Made by a program: the position numbers and the translations under genes. The notes beneath the pieces were generated by a model. The model did no database searches. It was not told where the DNA came from and was given only the letters and a program-made list of their open reading frames with translations. Positions 1-6,003 of a stretch of 6,990 nucleotides of DNA are shown here, piece after piece. Each line of letters opens with the position of its first letter. Within the stretch, counting starts at the first letter, position 1. Source of the stretch: Actinomycetes bacterium (GTDB taxonomy: Bacteria > Actinomycetota > Actinomycetes > S36-B12 > GCA-2699445); NCBI GenBank assembly GCA_022600255.1, contig JAHZKU010000226.1:1-6990 (forward strand). The letters are read 5' to 3'.

Positions 1-111
1 GAGAAAGCGTGCACCGGGACGCCCGTCGGACACGGCCTCCCAGACGGCGTCCCTGCTGGCGCCGACGGAGCTGATCATGCCGATGCCGGTGATGACCGCG
101 CGGCGCGTCAC
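1..111 (-). CDS. Beta-ketoacyl synthase (FabF/KS type), N-terminal fragment running off the left edge
   Basis: Read on the minus strand from a GTG at 111, 37 codons stay open to the window edge. The peptide begins MTRRAVITGIGMISSVGASR and continues with DAVWEAVSDGRPGARFL. The pattern R-[RK]-[AV]-V-I-T-G-I-G-x-[IV]-[ST]-[PS]-[VIL]-G followed by a W near residue 24 and a G-x-[PS]-G turn is the first strand and helix of condensing enzymes of the FabF/type II ketosynthase group, which extend acyl chains by decarboxylative Claisen condensation. The Cys-His-His active site would lie off the left edge. By hand count 33 of 37 third positions are G or C, higher than the neighbouring amidase piece. No clear Shine-Dalgarno sequence precedes the GTG. 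Whether it serves fatty acid or polyketide synthesis cannot be told. Family assignment rests on a short but characteristic stretch. Confidence 0.72.
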   Translation of the reverse strand, partial: MTRRAVITGIGMISSVGASRDAVWEAVSDGRPGARFL

Positions 112-228
112 GCCGGCAGTCTGCCCGATCGACGATGTGCCCGGTCCGGCCGCGTCAACGCACCCGGACCGAGGTCAGCATGAAGGCCGAGCGAGGTGCG
201 CCGGAGTTGATCGTCGGCCGCCCCACTG
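112..228. other. Divergent upstream region of the ketosynthase containing a probable sequence breakpoint
   Basis: This stretch separates the minus-strand ketosynthase start (111) from the plus-strand amidase remnant (229). It is about 72% GC by hand count, like the ketosynthase fragment. The amidase frame is closed by a TGA at 208-210, and the residues between that stop and VEPVGELAVIGP do not read as the expected amidase core. The left part should contain the ketosynthase promoter, but I see no confident -35/-10 pair. The join between the two unrelated sequences most likely falls between about 190 and 228. Its exact base cannot be fixed by eye. Confidence 0.45.
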
Positions 229-284
229 GTGGAACCGGTGGGGGAGTTGGCGGTGATTGGGCCCTTGGGGCGGACCGTTCGTGA
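180..284 (+). pseudogene. Possible truncated start of a gene divergent from the ketosynthase (34 codons)
   Basis: An ATG at 180-182 is preceded by GAGG at 171-174 with a 5-base spacer, a well-placed Shine-Dalgarno sequence. The frame reads MKAERGAPELIVGRPTGG and ends at TGA 282-284. From about 222 on it runs out of frame over the amidase remnant and becomes glycine-rich low-information sequence. The attractive reading is that a real gene started here, divergent from the ketosynthase, and was cut when the amidase segment was joined. It could equally be a chance ORF. The peptide matches no family I recognise. Confidence 0.2.
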
Positions 285-1038
285 TGCTGCGGCGTTGCTA
301 GATGTCCTAGCCGGGCCAGCGCCGGGTGATCCGCTTCCACCGGCACCGCTGCCCATTGGCGGATTCCTCGCGGCGGCGGATGCCCCGCCCAGACAGTTGC
401 GGATCGGCCGGTTCGCCACCCCGATGATTGCGGATACACCCATCGATGACGCCTGCATGGCGGCCTACGAAGCTGCGACAAACCTGTTGGTTGACCTCGG
501 CCACGAGGTCAGTGATGTGGCCGCGCCATACGGCCCAGAGGTTGTGGCCAGCTTCGAATCGGTCTGGACAGTAGGGGCCGCCTCAATCCCATTGCGCCCA
601 GACGTGGAGGACATGCTTCTGCCGCTGACCGCCTGGCTGCGCGGCCGCGGTCAGGCCGTCTCCGGCCCAGAGTTGGCTGCCGCAGTTTCTGCTATGCGCT
701 CGGTGTCGCGCCAGGCCATCGTGGCGCTGGCGGACTACGACGCGGTCCTGACACCCGCGCTGGCGCAGCCGAGCGTGACCGTTGGGGGCCTGCGAGATGA
801 CGCAGATCCGGCGGCGGACTTTGCGGCGCAGAAGGCGTTCACCCCCTTTACTGCGCCGTTTAACGTGAGCGGGCAACCCGCGATGAGCCTACCGATCGCC
901 CAGACGGGGCAGGGATTCCCCGTTGCCGTTCAGATCGTTGGGCGTCCCAATGACGAAGCCACCCTGATCTGGCTGGCAGCCCAAGTCGAGGCCGCCGTGC
1001 AGTGGTCGCAGCGCCACCCGGAGATCTGGACCACCTAG
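229..1038 (+). CDS. Amidase-signature family protein, C-terminal part only (5'-truncated, probably non-functional)
   Basis: The 269 residues from the GTG at 229 match the second half of amidase-signature hydrolases (GatA/AtzF-like, usually about 450-480 aa), which cleave amide bonds. Visible landmarks are GPLGRTVRDAA at residues 11-21, the usual helix after the catalytic core; FTAPFNVSGQPAMSLP at 207-222; and PVAVQIVGRPNDEATL from 231, the conserved C-terminal block. The N-terminal half, with the Lys, cis-Ser and nucleophile Ser of the catalytic triad and the GGSS and DTGGS motifs, is missing. The frame is closed upstream by TGA at 208-210, so the truncation is in the DNA and not caused by the window edge. 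The GTG at 229 is only the first available start. The TAG stop (1036-1038) overlaps the malQ GTG by one base, suggesting the intact ancestor was cotranscribed with malQ. Substrate is unknown. Family call is strong; status as a pseudogene is inferred. Confidence 0.82.
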   Translation: MEPVGELAVIGPLGRTVRDAAALLDVLAGPAPGDPLPPAPLPIGGFLAAADAPPRQLRIGRFATPMIADTPIDDACMAAYEAATNLLVDLGHEVSDVAAPYGPEVVASFESVWTVGAASIPLRPDVEDMLLPLTAWLRGRGQAVSGPELAAAVSAMRSVSRQAIVALADYDAVLTPALAQPSVTVGGLRDDADPAADFAAQKAFTPFTAPFNVSGQPAMSLPIAQTGQGFPVAVQIVGRPNDEATLIWLAAQVEAAVQWSQRHPEIWTT

Positions 1039-3143
1039 TGGATGACGCCGTTCAAGCCCTTGCGGAAGCTTATGGTGTGGCTCTGGAGTATTGGGACCAA
1101 GCGGGGAACCTCCAACCGGTGGCCGAAGCCACGGTGGTCGCGGTCCTGTCAGGTCTTGGGGTCCGAGTCGAGGACACAGAGCAGGCCCACGCTTCCATGC
1201 GCCACCATCAGAGCCGAGACTGGCGCAGGGCGCTGCCGCCGGTCTTCATCCAGCGGCAAGGGCACGCGGGTGTCTGTTGGGTCCATGTCGAACACGGAGC
1301 TCCGGCCGAACTCCTGATCAGTGTCGAAGGAACGAACGACACGATCTCGCTGGAGCAGATCGATGACTGGACTGCCCCGCAAATCGTTGACGGCCGCACG
1401 ATGGGGCAGGCATCGTTCGCAGTCCCAGCCGGTCTCCCGCTGGGCTGGCATCAGCTACAGGCGCGCTCCACCGATCTTGTGGCGAGGTGCCCCTTGGTGA
1501 TCACGCCAGACAGGCTGCCCAGCCCGCCGAAATCCTGGGGGCTCATGACGCAGATTTACTCGGTGCGTTCGGTCGAATCTTGGGGGATGGGGGACTATCA
1601 CGACCTGGCCGAGCTGGCCCGATGGCTGGGACACGATTGGCAGGGCGACTTCTTGCTGGTGAATCCGTTGCATGCCACCGAGGCCTATCCGCCTGTCGAA
1701 CCCTCGCCGTACCTGCCGGCATCTAGGCGATTCTTGAGTCCGCTGTATCTGCGGGTTGAAGATGTCCCCGAATACCAGCTGTTGTCGGCCGCGGCACGCG
1801 CTGAGGTAGCCACACTGGCGCAACAGGGTGGGTGCGGCGCTATCGCAGCGGCGCTGATCGATCGTGACAGCATTTGGCAGGCGAAACTGGCGGCGTTGCG
1901 GATTGTCTTTGCAGCGGGCCTGACCCCTGAGCGTGCTCTGTTGTTTGATTCCTTTGTCACTTCGCAGAGTCCCGCATTACAGCAGTTCGCCACTTGGTGC
2001 GCGCTAACGCGCAGCTTCGGTCCCACATGGCAGGACTGGCCGGAAGAGTTGCAGGTGGCTGACTCAGCGGCGGTTGAGTCTTTCCGCGAGCAGAATCAAG
2101 ATGAAGTCCGGTTCTTCATGTGGTTGCAGTGGCTGTGCGATGAGCAGATCGCGGCCGCGCAGCAGACTGCTACCGACAGCGGCTTGTCCCTTGGCATCAT
2201 TCATGACCTAGCAGTGGGGGTCCACGGCGAGGGCGCTGACGCCTGGCGACTGGCCGATGTCCTGGCCGGAGATGTCACGGTGGGGGCGCCGCCGGACATG
2301 TATAACCAACTCGGGCAGAACTGGGCGCAGCCGCCCTGGAATCCCGTGGCGCTAGCCGAGGCCGCCTACCGGCCTTTCCGGGACATGCTCCGGGCCATTC
2401 TGCGACATGCGGGTGGCATCCGAATCGATCACGTCCTAGGTCTGTTTCGTCAGTGGTGGATCCCTGAAGGCAACGCGGCCACCCAAGGCACGTACGTACG
2501 GATGGATCACGAGGCGCTGCTCGGAATCTTGCTGTTGGAAGCCCACCGGGTGGGGGCCGTTGTGATCGGGGAAGATCTTGGCACGGTCGAGGACTGGATC
2601 AGGCACGATCTGGCCGAACGCGGCATTCTGGGCACCGGGGTGTTGTGGTTCGAGAGGGACACCGACGGTCAGATTCGCCCGCCGGAGGATTGGCGGGCTG
2701 ATGCCCTGGCCAGTGTCACGGTGCATGACCTGCCACCCAGCGAGGGCTACGTGCGCGGAGCCCACGTGGAACTGCGGCACCAGTTGGGTTTGCTCGCGAA
2801 TCCTTTGGATCAGGAACGTGAGTTTCACGCCCAGGAACTCGCAGCTTGGAATCAGTTGTTGACCGAGCGGGGTTTGCTGCACTCACCCGACCCGCCCCCT
2901 AGGGACGTCGTCGTGGCGTTGCACCAACTCTTAGCGACCTCTCCCGCCCGTCTGTTGGCTGTGAGCTTGCCAGATTTGCTGGGCGACTTGCGCCCTCAGA
3001 ACCAGCCGGGAACCAATCGGGAGTACCCCAACTGGTGCGTCCCGTTGACCGACGCCGCCGGTGAGCCCGTGGCGCTGGAAGACCTAGCGAAGCGCGTTGA
3101 CGCGCGAATGATCCAACCGCTGCAATATCGCGACCGGGCGTGA
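1038..3143 (+). CDS. malQ: 4-alpha-glucanotransferase (amylomaltase), GH77
   Basis: This 701-residue cytoplasmic enzyme moves alpha-1,4-glucan segments between maltooligosaccharides, releasing glucose, in maltodextrin and glycogen metabolism. Residues 1 to about 160 match the actinobacterial MalQ N-terminal region: a short helix (AEAYGVALEYWD) and a beta-sandwich. The GH77 barrel follows: SPYLPASRRF at 223-232, DLAVGVHGEGADAW at 390-403, GAPPDMYNQLGQNW at 416-429, RIDH with the nucleophile Asp464, GEDLG with the acid/base Glu512, and HDLPP with the stabilising Asp564. All three catalytic acids are present, so it should be active. HDLPP replaces the HDTP of Thermus-type enzymes, as usual in actinobacteria. 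I chose GTG 1038 because the product then starts at the family's normal N-terminus; an in-frame GTG at 1002 would add 12 unlikely residues. The start overlaps the amidase stop (TAGTG), with only GGA at 1028-1030 or GGAG at 1020-1023 as weak ribosome-binding sites, so translation may be coupled. Confidence 0.95.
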   Translation: MDDAVQALAEAYGVALEYWDQAGNLQPVAEATVVAVLSGLGVRVEDTEQAHASMRHHQSRDWRRALPPVFIQRQGHAGVCWVHVEHGAPAELLISVEGTNDTISLEQIDDWTAPQIVDGRTMGQASFAVPAGLPLGWHQLQARSTDLVARCPLVITPDRLPSPPKSWGLMTQIYSVRSVESWGMGDYHDLAELARWLGHDWQGDFLLVNPLHATEAYPPVEPSPYLPASRRFLSPLYLRVEDVPEYQLLSAAARAEVATLAQQGGCGAIAAALIDRDSIWQAKLAALRIVFAAGLTPERALLFDSFVTSQSPALQQFATWCALTRSFGPTWQDWPEELQVADSAAVESFREQNQDEVRFFMWLQWLCDEQIAAAQQTATDSGLSLGIIHDLAVGVHGEGADAWRLADVLAGDVTVGAPPDMYNQLGQNWAQPPWNPVALAEAAYRPFRDMLRAILRHAGGIRIDHVLGLFRQWWIPEGNAATQGTYVRMDHEALLGILLLEAHRVGAVVIGEDLGTVEDWIRHDLAERGILGTGVLWFERDTDGQIRPPEDWRADALASVTVHDLPPSEGYVRGAHVELRHQLGLLANPLDQEREFHAQELAAWNQLLTERGLLHSPDPPPRDVVVALHQLLATSPARLLAVSLPDLLGDLRPQNQPGTNREYPNWCVPLTDAAGEPVALEDLAKRVDARMIQPLQYRDRA

Positions 3144-3201
3144 AGGCCGTACTGCATCAGCCATGAACGGTGCCTCGAAGGTTGGCCCCACTCCTAGCGG
3201 G
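3144..3201. other. Convergent intergenic spacer between malQ and the ABC operon
   Basis: These 58 bases separate two converging stop codons. I find no stable GC-rich hairpin followed by a T-tract on either strand. The only symmetrical element is a tiny GGGTTACCC at 3199-3207 that includes the permease stop codon and has too small a loop to fold. Termination is presumably Rho-dependent or uses an unrecognised structure. Confidence 0.4.
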
Positions 3202-4035
3202 TTACCCAGGCAAGTCCCGGCGACGAAACGCCAAGAGCGCAATCACAAAGAGCACGAAATTCAGCCCTAGCAGGGCCGCCAGGGCGGGCCAATCAAAACC
3301 ATTGGCCAAGGGGTTCGAGCCGTAGTACCAGTGCCAAGGTGACAGCCACGCCCAGTCGGCAAGTCCCTCGGACAGCGGCGCGAAGCTGGCCCAGGCATAC
3401 GCCACTAGGGCTACCCCGGTTCCTACGATCATGCTTAGCACCCGGCGACCGCTCAGGACTGCCGTGATGACGGTGAGCAGCCCGACTGCGGTAACGAACA
3501 GCCCCATGTGCACGTTGACAGCCACCACACCGGCTGTCGGAATCCCGAGGGAGGACACCAACGACCCCAGCCAGACTCCCAGCCCGGTGCCGAAACACAT
3601 CAGCGCGACTAGGGTGAACATGGCGGCGATCTTGGATATCGCCAGCGATGAGCGGCTGATCGGGTTGGCGGCGAGTAACCCGATGGTGTGGTCTTCGATC
3701 TCTGCGGCAAAGGAGCGGGCCGCAATCACTAGCGCCACGTAGATGAGAATCGCCGGGGCCCAGATCGAGTACATCTCAACATTGACGAATCCGAGTCCGG
3801 TGCCGAAGTCACCGAAGATCACCGAAACCGACGTGGGCAATCCTGTTGCCAGGTCCGCCAACCCCGCCCCCATGGATTCATAAAGCGGGCCTAAGGCCAA
3901 CCCCATCAAACCCAGACCTAGCGCGACCAGGCTGGCGAGCAACAGCCGTTCCGCAACCGTGCGCGAATAGACGTTGCGCAGCGACCACGTGCGCACAGTG
4001 GAACTAGGCGGCAAGGTGTGCATTTGTGTCGTCAT
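3202..4035 (-). CDS. ABC-2 type transporter permease, second membrane subunit
   Basis: This 277-residue integral membrane protein has about six hydrophobic segments (roughly residues 29-50, 87-108, 136-160, 172-193, 198-218 and 249-269). Between the second and third lies the charged cytoplasmic stretch AAEIEDHTIGLLAANPISRS, the typical ABC-2 loop that contacts the ATPase. The C-terminus has PWHWYYGSNPL at 233-243 before the last membrane segment, then FRRRDLPG. The same landmarks occur in permease 1 (NPVSR, PWYLYSGNDPL, NRRDLRG), so the two are paralogues. The N-terminal tail, about 28 residues, is longer than in permease 1. The ATG at 4035 lies 4 bp beyond the permease 1 stop and 7 bases after GAGGGGG, fixing the start. 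It is the last gene of the ATPase-permease-permease operon. It probably pairs with permease 1 to form the export channel. The substrate cannot be read from the sequence. Confidence 0.88.
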   Translation of the reverse strand: MTTQMHTLPPSSTVRTWSLRNVYSRTVAERLLLASLVALGLGLMGLALGPLYESMGAGLADLATGLPTSVSVIFGDFGTGLGFVNVEMYSIWAPAILIYVALVIAARSFAAEIEDHTIGLLAANPISRSSLAISKIAAMFTLVALMCFGTGLGVWLGSLVSSLGIPTAGVVAVNVHMGLFVTAVGLLTVITAVLSGRRVLSMIVGTGVALVAYAWASFAPLSEGLADWAWLSPWHWYYGSNPLANGFDWPALAALLGLNFVLFVIALLAFRRRDLPG

Positions 4036-4039
4036 GGCT

Positions 4040-4822
4040 TTACCCCCTCAGATCTCGCCGATTCAAACCCGTAGCACCAATCGCGCCCAGAACAATGGCC
4101 GCAAGGAGCATGACCCCTAACGCCCACCAGCTGACGCCGCTCTGGAGTGGATCATTGCCTGAGTACAAGTACCACGGCGTGAACTTGGAGATCTGCGCAA
4201 AGTCCGGGACAGCCCCGAGCAGGGTTGTCACCAGGTAGGAGAACGCCGCCACCACACTGGCGACCGTGGCTCCCAATGCGGTTCCTGTCCAGCCCCCGAC
4301 GGCTAGGGCAAGACCCGCGAACATCAATCCTAGGCCCGCTAACTGCAGGCAAGCTGCTGTCGTGTTCTGGCCACTAAGGTCCAATCCGACTGCGGCGGCA
4401 ATCCAGTCTGAACCCAGCCAGAGCACAACGCAGATCAAAATGATGCCCACAGCAAGCACCCCACTCTTGGTGAGGTAGACGCGGGTCCGACTCACCGGGT
4501 TCATCAGGAGCAGGTCCAATGTGGCCGACCGTTCCTCGCCGGTGGCAGCGGCCGATGCACCGGGAATCGCGTAGGCCAAGATAATTAGGGGCGCAAGAAC
4601 TGCGAACAGCGCAGAAACCACTAGTCCGGCGGTCGTGCCGTCCTGCACACCATAGATTGCAGCGAGCGCGTCCGGAAGGTCGGCGAACAGCGCGCCGACC
4701 TGAGCATCGAAGCCCGAGTAGATTCCCATCGTGAAAAGCGCCAAGAGCAGCAACGCGACCGTCGAAACCGTGGTGGTTACCCAACGGTCTCGGATCGACT
4801 TGGTCAGCAACGTCGTGCTCAT
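4040..4822 (-). CDS. ABC-2 type transporter permease, first membrane subunit
   Basis: This 260-residue membrane protein has about six hydrophobic segments (roughly residues 17-36, 66-86, 120-145, 158-178, 180-203 and 231-252). The loop between the second and third segments, GEERSATLDLLLMNPVSRTR (95-114), is the conserved cytoplasmic coupling region of ABC-2 permeases. PWYLYSGNDPL at 216-226 and the ending NRRDLRG match permease 2, as does overall length and topology. Its ATG at 4822 overlaps the ATPase TGA by four bases (ATGA, 4819-4822), and no good Shine-Dalgarno sequence is nearby, so it is probably translated by coupling from the ATPase. No signal peptide is expected; the first membrane segment acts as the anchor. 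Family and partner assignment are firm. The cargo is unknown: a drug, lipid or peptide exporter would all fit. Confidence 0.88.
   Translation of the reverse strand: MSTTLLTKSIRDRWVTTTVSTVALLLLALFTMGIYSGFDAQVGALFADLPDALAAIYGVQDGTTAGLVVSALFAVLAPLIILAYAIPGASAAATGEERSATLDLLLMNPVSRTRVYLTKSGVLAVGIILICVVLWLGSDWIAAAVGLDLSGQNTTAACLQLAGLGLMFAGLALAVGGWTGTALGATVASVVAAFSYLVTTLLGAVPDFAQISKFTPWYLYSGNDPLQSGVSWWALGVMLLAAIVLGAIGATGLNRRDLRG
4043..4049 (-). promoter_or_regulatory. Shine-Dalgarno sequence for permease 2
   Basis: Minus-strand GAGGGGG sits 7 bases upstream of the ATG at 4035, inside the final codons of permease 1. It supports that start and independent ribosome loading on the second permease, in contrast to the overlap-coupled start of permease 1. 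Confidence 0.7.
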
Positions 4823-5787
4823 GACTGGTCAGCCCCGATGGGTGCTTCGACTCCGTCCACCCCGCTGGTGTCAGCAGGGTCACCCGGCTCGCGATAGTAA
4901 GTCAGGAAGATCTCTTCTAGATCAGCCTCGTGGCTCTTTACATCCAAGACGTCGTGCGCCAAAGCGACGCGCAGTAGGTCACTGATGGGTCCGTCAAACC
5001 AGACACGGGTCACACTGCCGCTCGCTTCGACCCGCTGAACGTGCGCGATCTGCGCAAAGGCCTGGTCTGGCACTGACTCGGCAAAATCGAACTCGAGTTG
5101 GCGCACCGCCATGTGCATGAGTTCGGCAACCCGAGCCACTTCGATTAGGCGACCGGCCCGCAGAATCCCGACGCGGTCGGCCACATGTTGTACCTCGGAC
5201 AAGGAGTGGGAGGACAGGAATACCGTACGCCCCTCATCACGCACCTCTGCGATCATGCTCTGTAGTTCCTTCTGCATCAAGGGGTCTAAGCCCGTGCTGG
5301 GCTCATCCAGGATGAGCAGGTCTGGCCGGTTCATAAACGCTTGGATCAAGCAGATCTTCTGGCGATTGCCCGTGGAATAGTCACGCATGGCTTTGCCAAG
5401 ATCCGCATCGAGTCGGTCGGCTAGTTCGGCGACGTATTGCTCGTCCACGCCACCGCGCAGATTCGCGAAGTAGCGCAGCACCTCGGCCCCGGTAAGTTTG
5501 GGATACATCTCAAACTCACCCGGCACGTAACCAACGTGGCGGCGGATCGCGACGGAATCATGTTGCGCGGCAAGACCGAAAATCTCAGCTTGGCCTCGGG
5601 TGGGGCGTAGGAAATTCAGGAATGTCCGAATCGCGGTGGTCTTGCCTGCTCCGTTGGGGCCCAGAAAGCCGAACACTTCGCCGGCTTCGACAGCGAGGTC
5701 AAGATCCACGAGCGCCAGGACCGGGTCGCCGTGGCGACCGCCGAATGTTTTGGTGAGTCCACTAGCTCGAATCGGAAGTTCGGTCAT
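4819..5787 (-). CDS. ABC-2 type exporter ATP-binding protein
   Basis: This 322-residue cytoplasmic ATPase would drive export through the two downstream permeases. Walker A is GPNGAGKT at 43-50, the signature motif is STGNRQK at 138-144, Walker B is LLILDEP at 157-163, the D-loop is GLDP at 166-169 and the switch histidine is His194 in SSHS. All are intact, so it should hydrolyse ATP. At the usual Q-loop position the sequence is GYVPGEFEMYP, without the standard Gln; this and the STGNRQK signature are characteristic of an actinobacterial ABC-2 subfamily. Residues from about 215 form the C-terminal accessory domain, with LEEIFLTYY near 290-298, then an acidic tail. I chose ATG 5787 because the core begins properly there and AGGTGG precedes it; the frame also extends to a TTG at 5829. 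First gene of the operon, overlapping permease 1 by ATGA. Confidence 0.93.
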   Translation of the reverse strand: MTELPIRASGLTKTFGGRHGDPVLALVDLDLAVEAGEVFGFLGPNGAGKTTAIRTFLNFLRPTRGQAEIFGLAAQHDSVAIRRHVGYVPGEFEMYPKLTGAEVLRYFANLRGGVDEQYVAELADRLDADLGKAMRDYSTGNRQKICLIQAFMNRPDLLILDEPSTGLDPLMQKELQSMIAEVRDEGRTVFLSSHSLSEVQHVADRVGILRAGRLIEVARVAELMHMAVRQLEFDFAESVPDQAFAQIAHVQRVEASGSVTRVWFDGPISDLLRVALAHDVLDVKSHEADLEEIFLTYYREPGDPADTSGVDGVEAPIGADQS

Positions 5788-5791
5788 GCTG

Positions 5792-5797
5792 CCACCT
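5792..5797 (-). promoter_or_regulatory. Shine-Dalgarno sequence deciding the ATPase start
   Basis: Minus-strand AGGTGG ends 4 bases before the ATG at 5787. It favours this ATG over the in-frame TTG at 5829, which has no comparable purine-rich site and would add 14 residues of no family character. Confidence 0.6.
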
Positions 5798-5827
5798 GCG
5801 TTCCCGCGACTGAGTTGCACCAACGCC

Positions 5828-5844
5828 AACCGGTTGATCCGGTT
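5828..5844. repeat. Inverted repeat AACCGG-N5-CCGGTT in the ATPase leader
   Basis: A perfect 6-bp inverted repeat with a 5-base spacer (AACCGG TTGAT CCGGTT) lies about 41 bases upstream of the ATPase ATG. On the minus strand the same bases also read as two AACCGG direct copies 9 bases apart. Its place between possible promoter and start codon would suit a repressor operator, but no regulator gene is visible here, and short GC-rich palindromes arise by chance. Confidence 0.3.
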
Positions 5845-5958
5845 TCACTTGCGCGTGTGGCCGCGCGTCCCAGACTCGCACGATCTCGGATCGGGCCACG
5901 CCGAATCTCACCACCAGGAACCTGTTAGGTATCCACCATTGGCAAAACTCCGGCGAGT

Positions 5959-6003
5959 CGCTACCTCCAGTATACGTTCGTTGGGAAGCGACGTTCGGTA
6001 GCG
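5959..6003 (-). terminator. Hairpin directly after the pepN stop codon, possible terminator
   Basis: CGCTACC (5959-5965) and GGTAGCG (5997-6003) form a perfect 7-bp stem whose 3' plus-strand arm touches the pepN stop codon (6004-6006). Inside the loop ACGTTCG (5974-5980) can pair with CGACGT (5989-5994) through one bulged T, giving a second stem with an 8-base loop. There is no T-tract, as often in actinobacterial terminators. The structure overlaps the proposed ABC promoter, so it could be a terminator for pepN, a regulatory fold, or both calls may be partly chance. Confidence 0.35.
5969..5997 (-). promoter_or_regulatory. Possible promoter of the ABC operon with repeated CGAACGT element
   Basis: On the minus strand TATACT (5974-5969) resembles a sigma-70-type -10 box. 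The heptamer CGAACGT occurs at 5997-5991 and again at 5980-5974, a 17-base period. The first copy lies where a -35 element would be, with CGAACG (5997-5992) 17 bases before the -10, and the second abuts the -10. CGAACG is a poor -35 match, which would fit an activator-dependent promoter or an operator over the promoter. Transcription would leave a leader of roughly 170-180 bases before the ATPase start. Confidence 0.35.

Noticed and set aside
216..245. Stretch reading PTGGTGGG in another frame, resembling the amidase DTGGS motif
   Set aside because: The surrounding residues do not match the amidase core, and about 45 expected residues before GPLGRTV are absent; glycine-rich chance similarity is more likely.
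1002..1037. Upstream in-frame GTG at 1002 as the malQ start
   Set aside because: It would place 12 proline- and glycine-rich residues inside the amidase reading region and ahead of the normal MalQ N-terminus; GTG 1038 gives the family's usual start and a stop-start overlap.
2491..2500. Perfect palindrome CGTACGTACG
   Set aside because: It lies inside the malQ coding sequence (residues around GTYVRMD) and the codons fully explain it.
2436..2882. Long open frame antisense to malQ (148 codons)
   Set aside because: It lies fully opposite the catalytic core of a well-supported enzyme and its peptide has no domain character; typical shadow frame in GC-rich DNA.
3199..3207. GGGTTACCC symmetry as a terminator of the ABC operon
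   Set aside because: Its centre is a single base, too small to form a hairpin loop, and part of it is the permease stop codon.
5788..5829. Upstream TTG at 5829 as the ATPase start
   Set aside because: No ribosome-binding site, and the extra 14 residues lack family character; ATG 5787 has AGGTGG just upstream.
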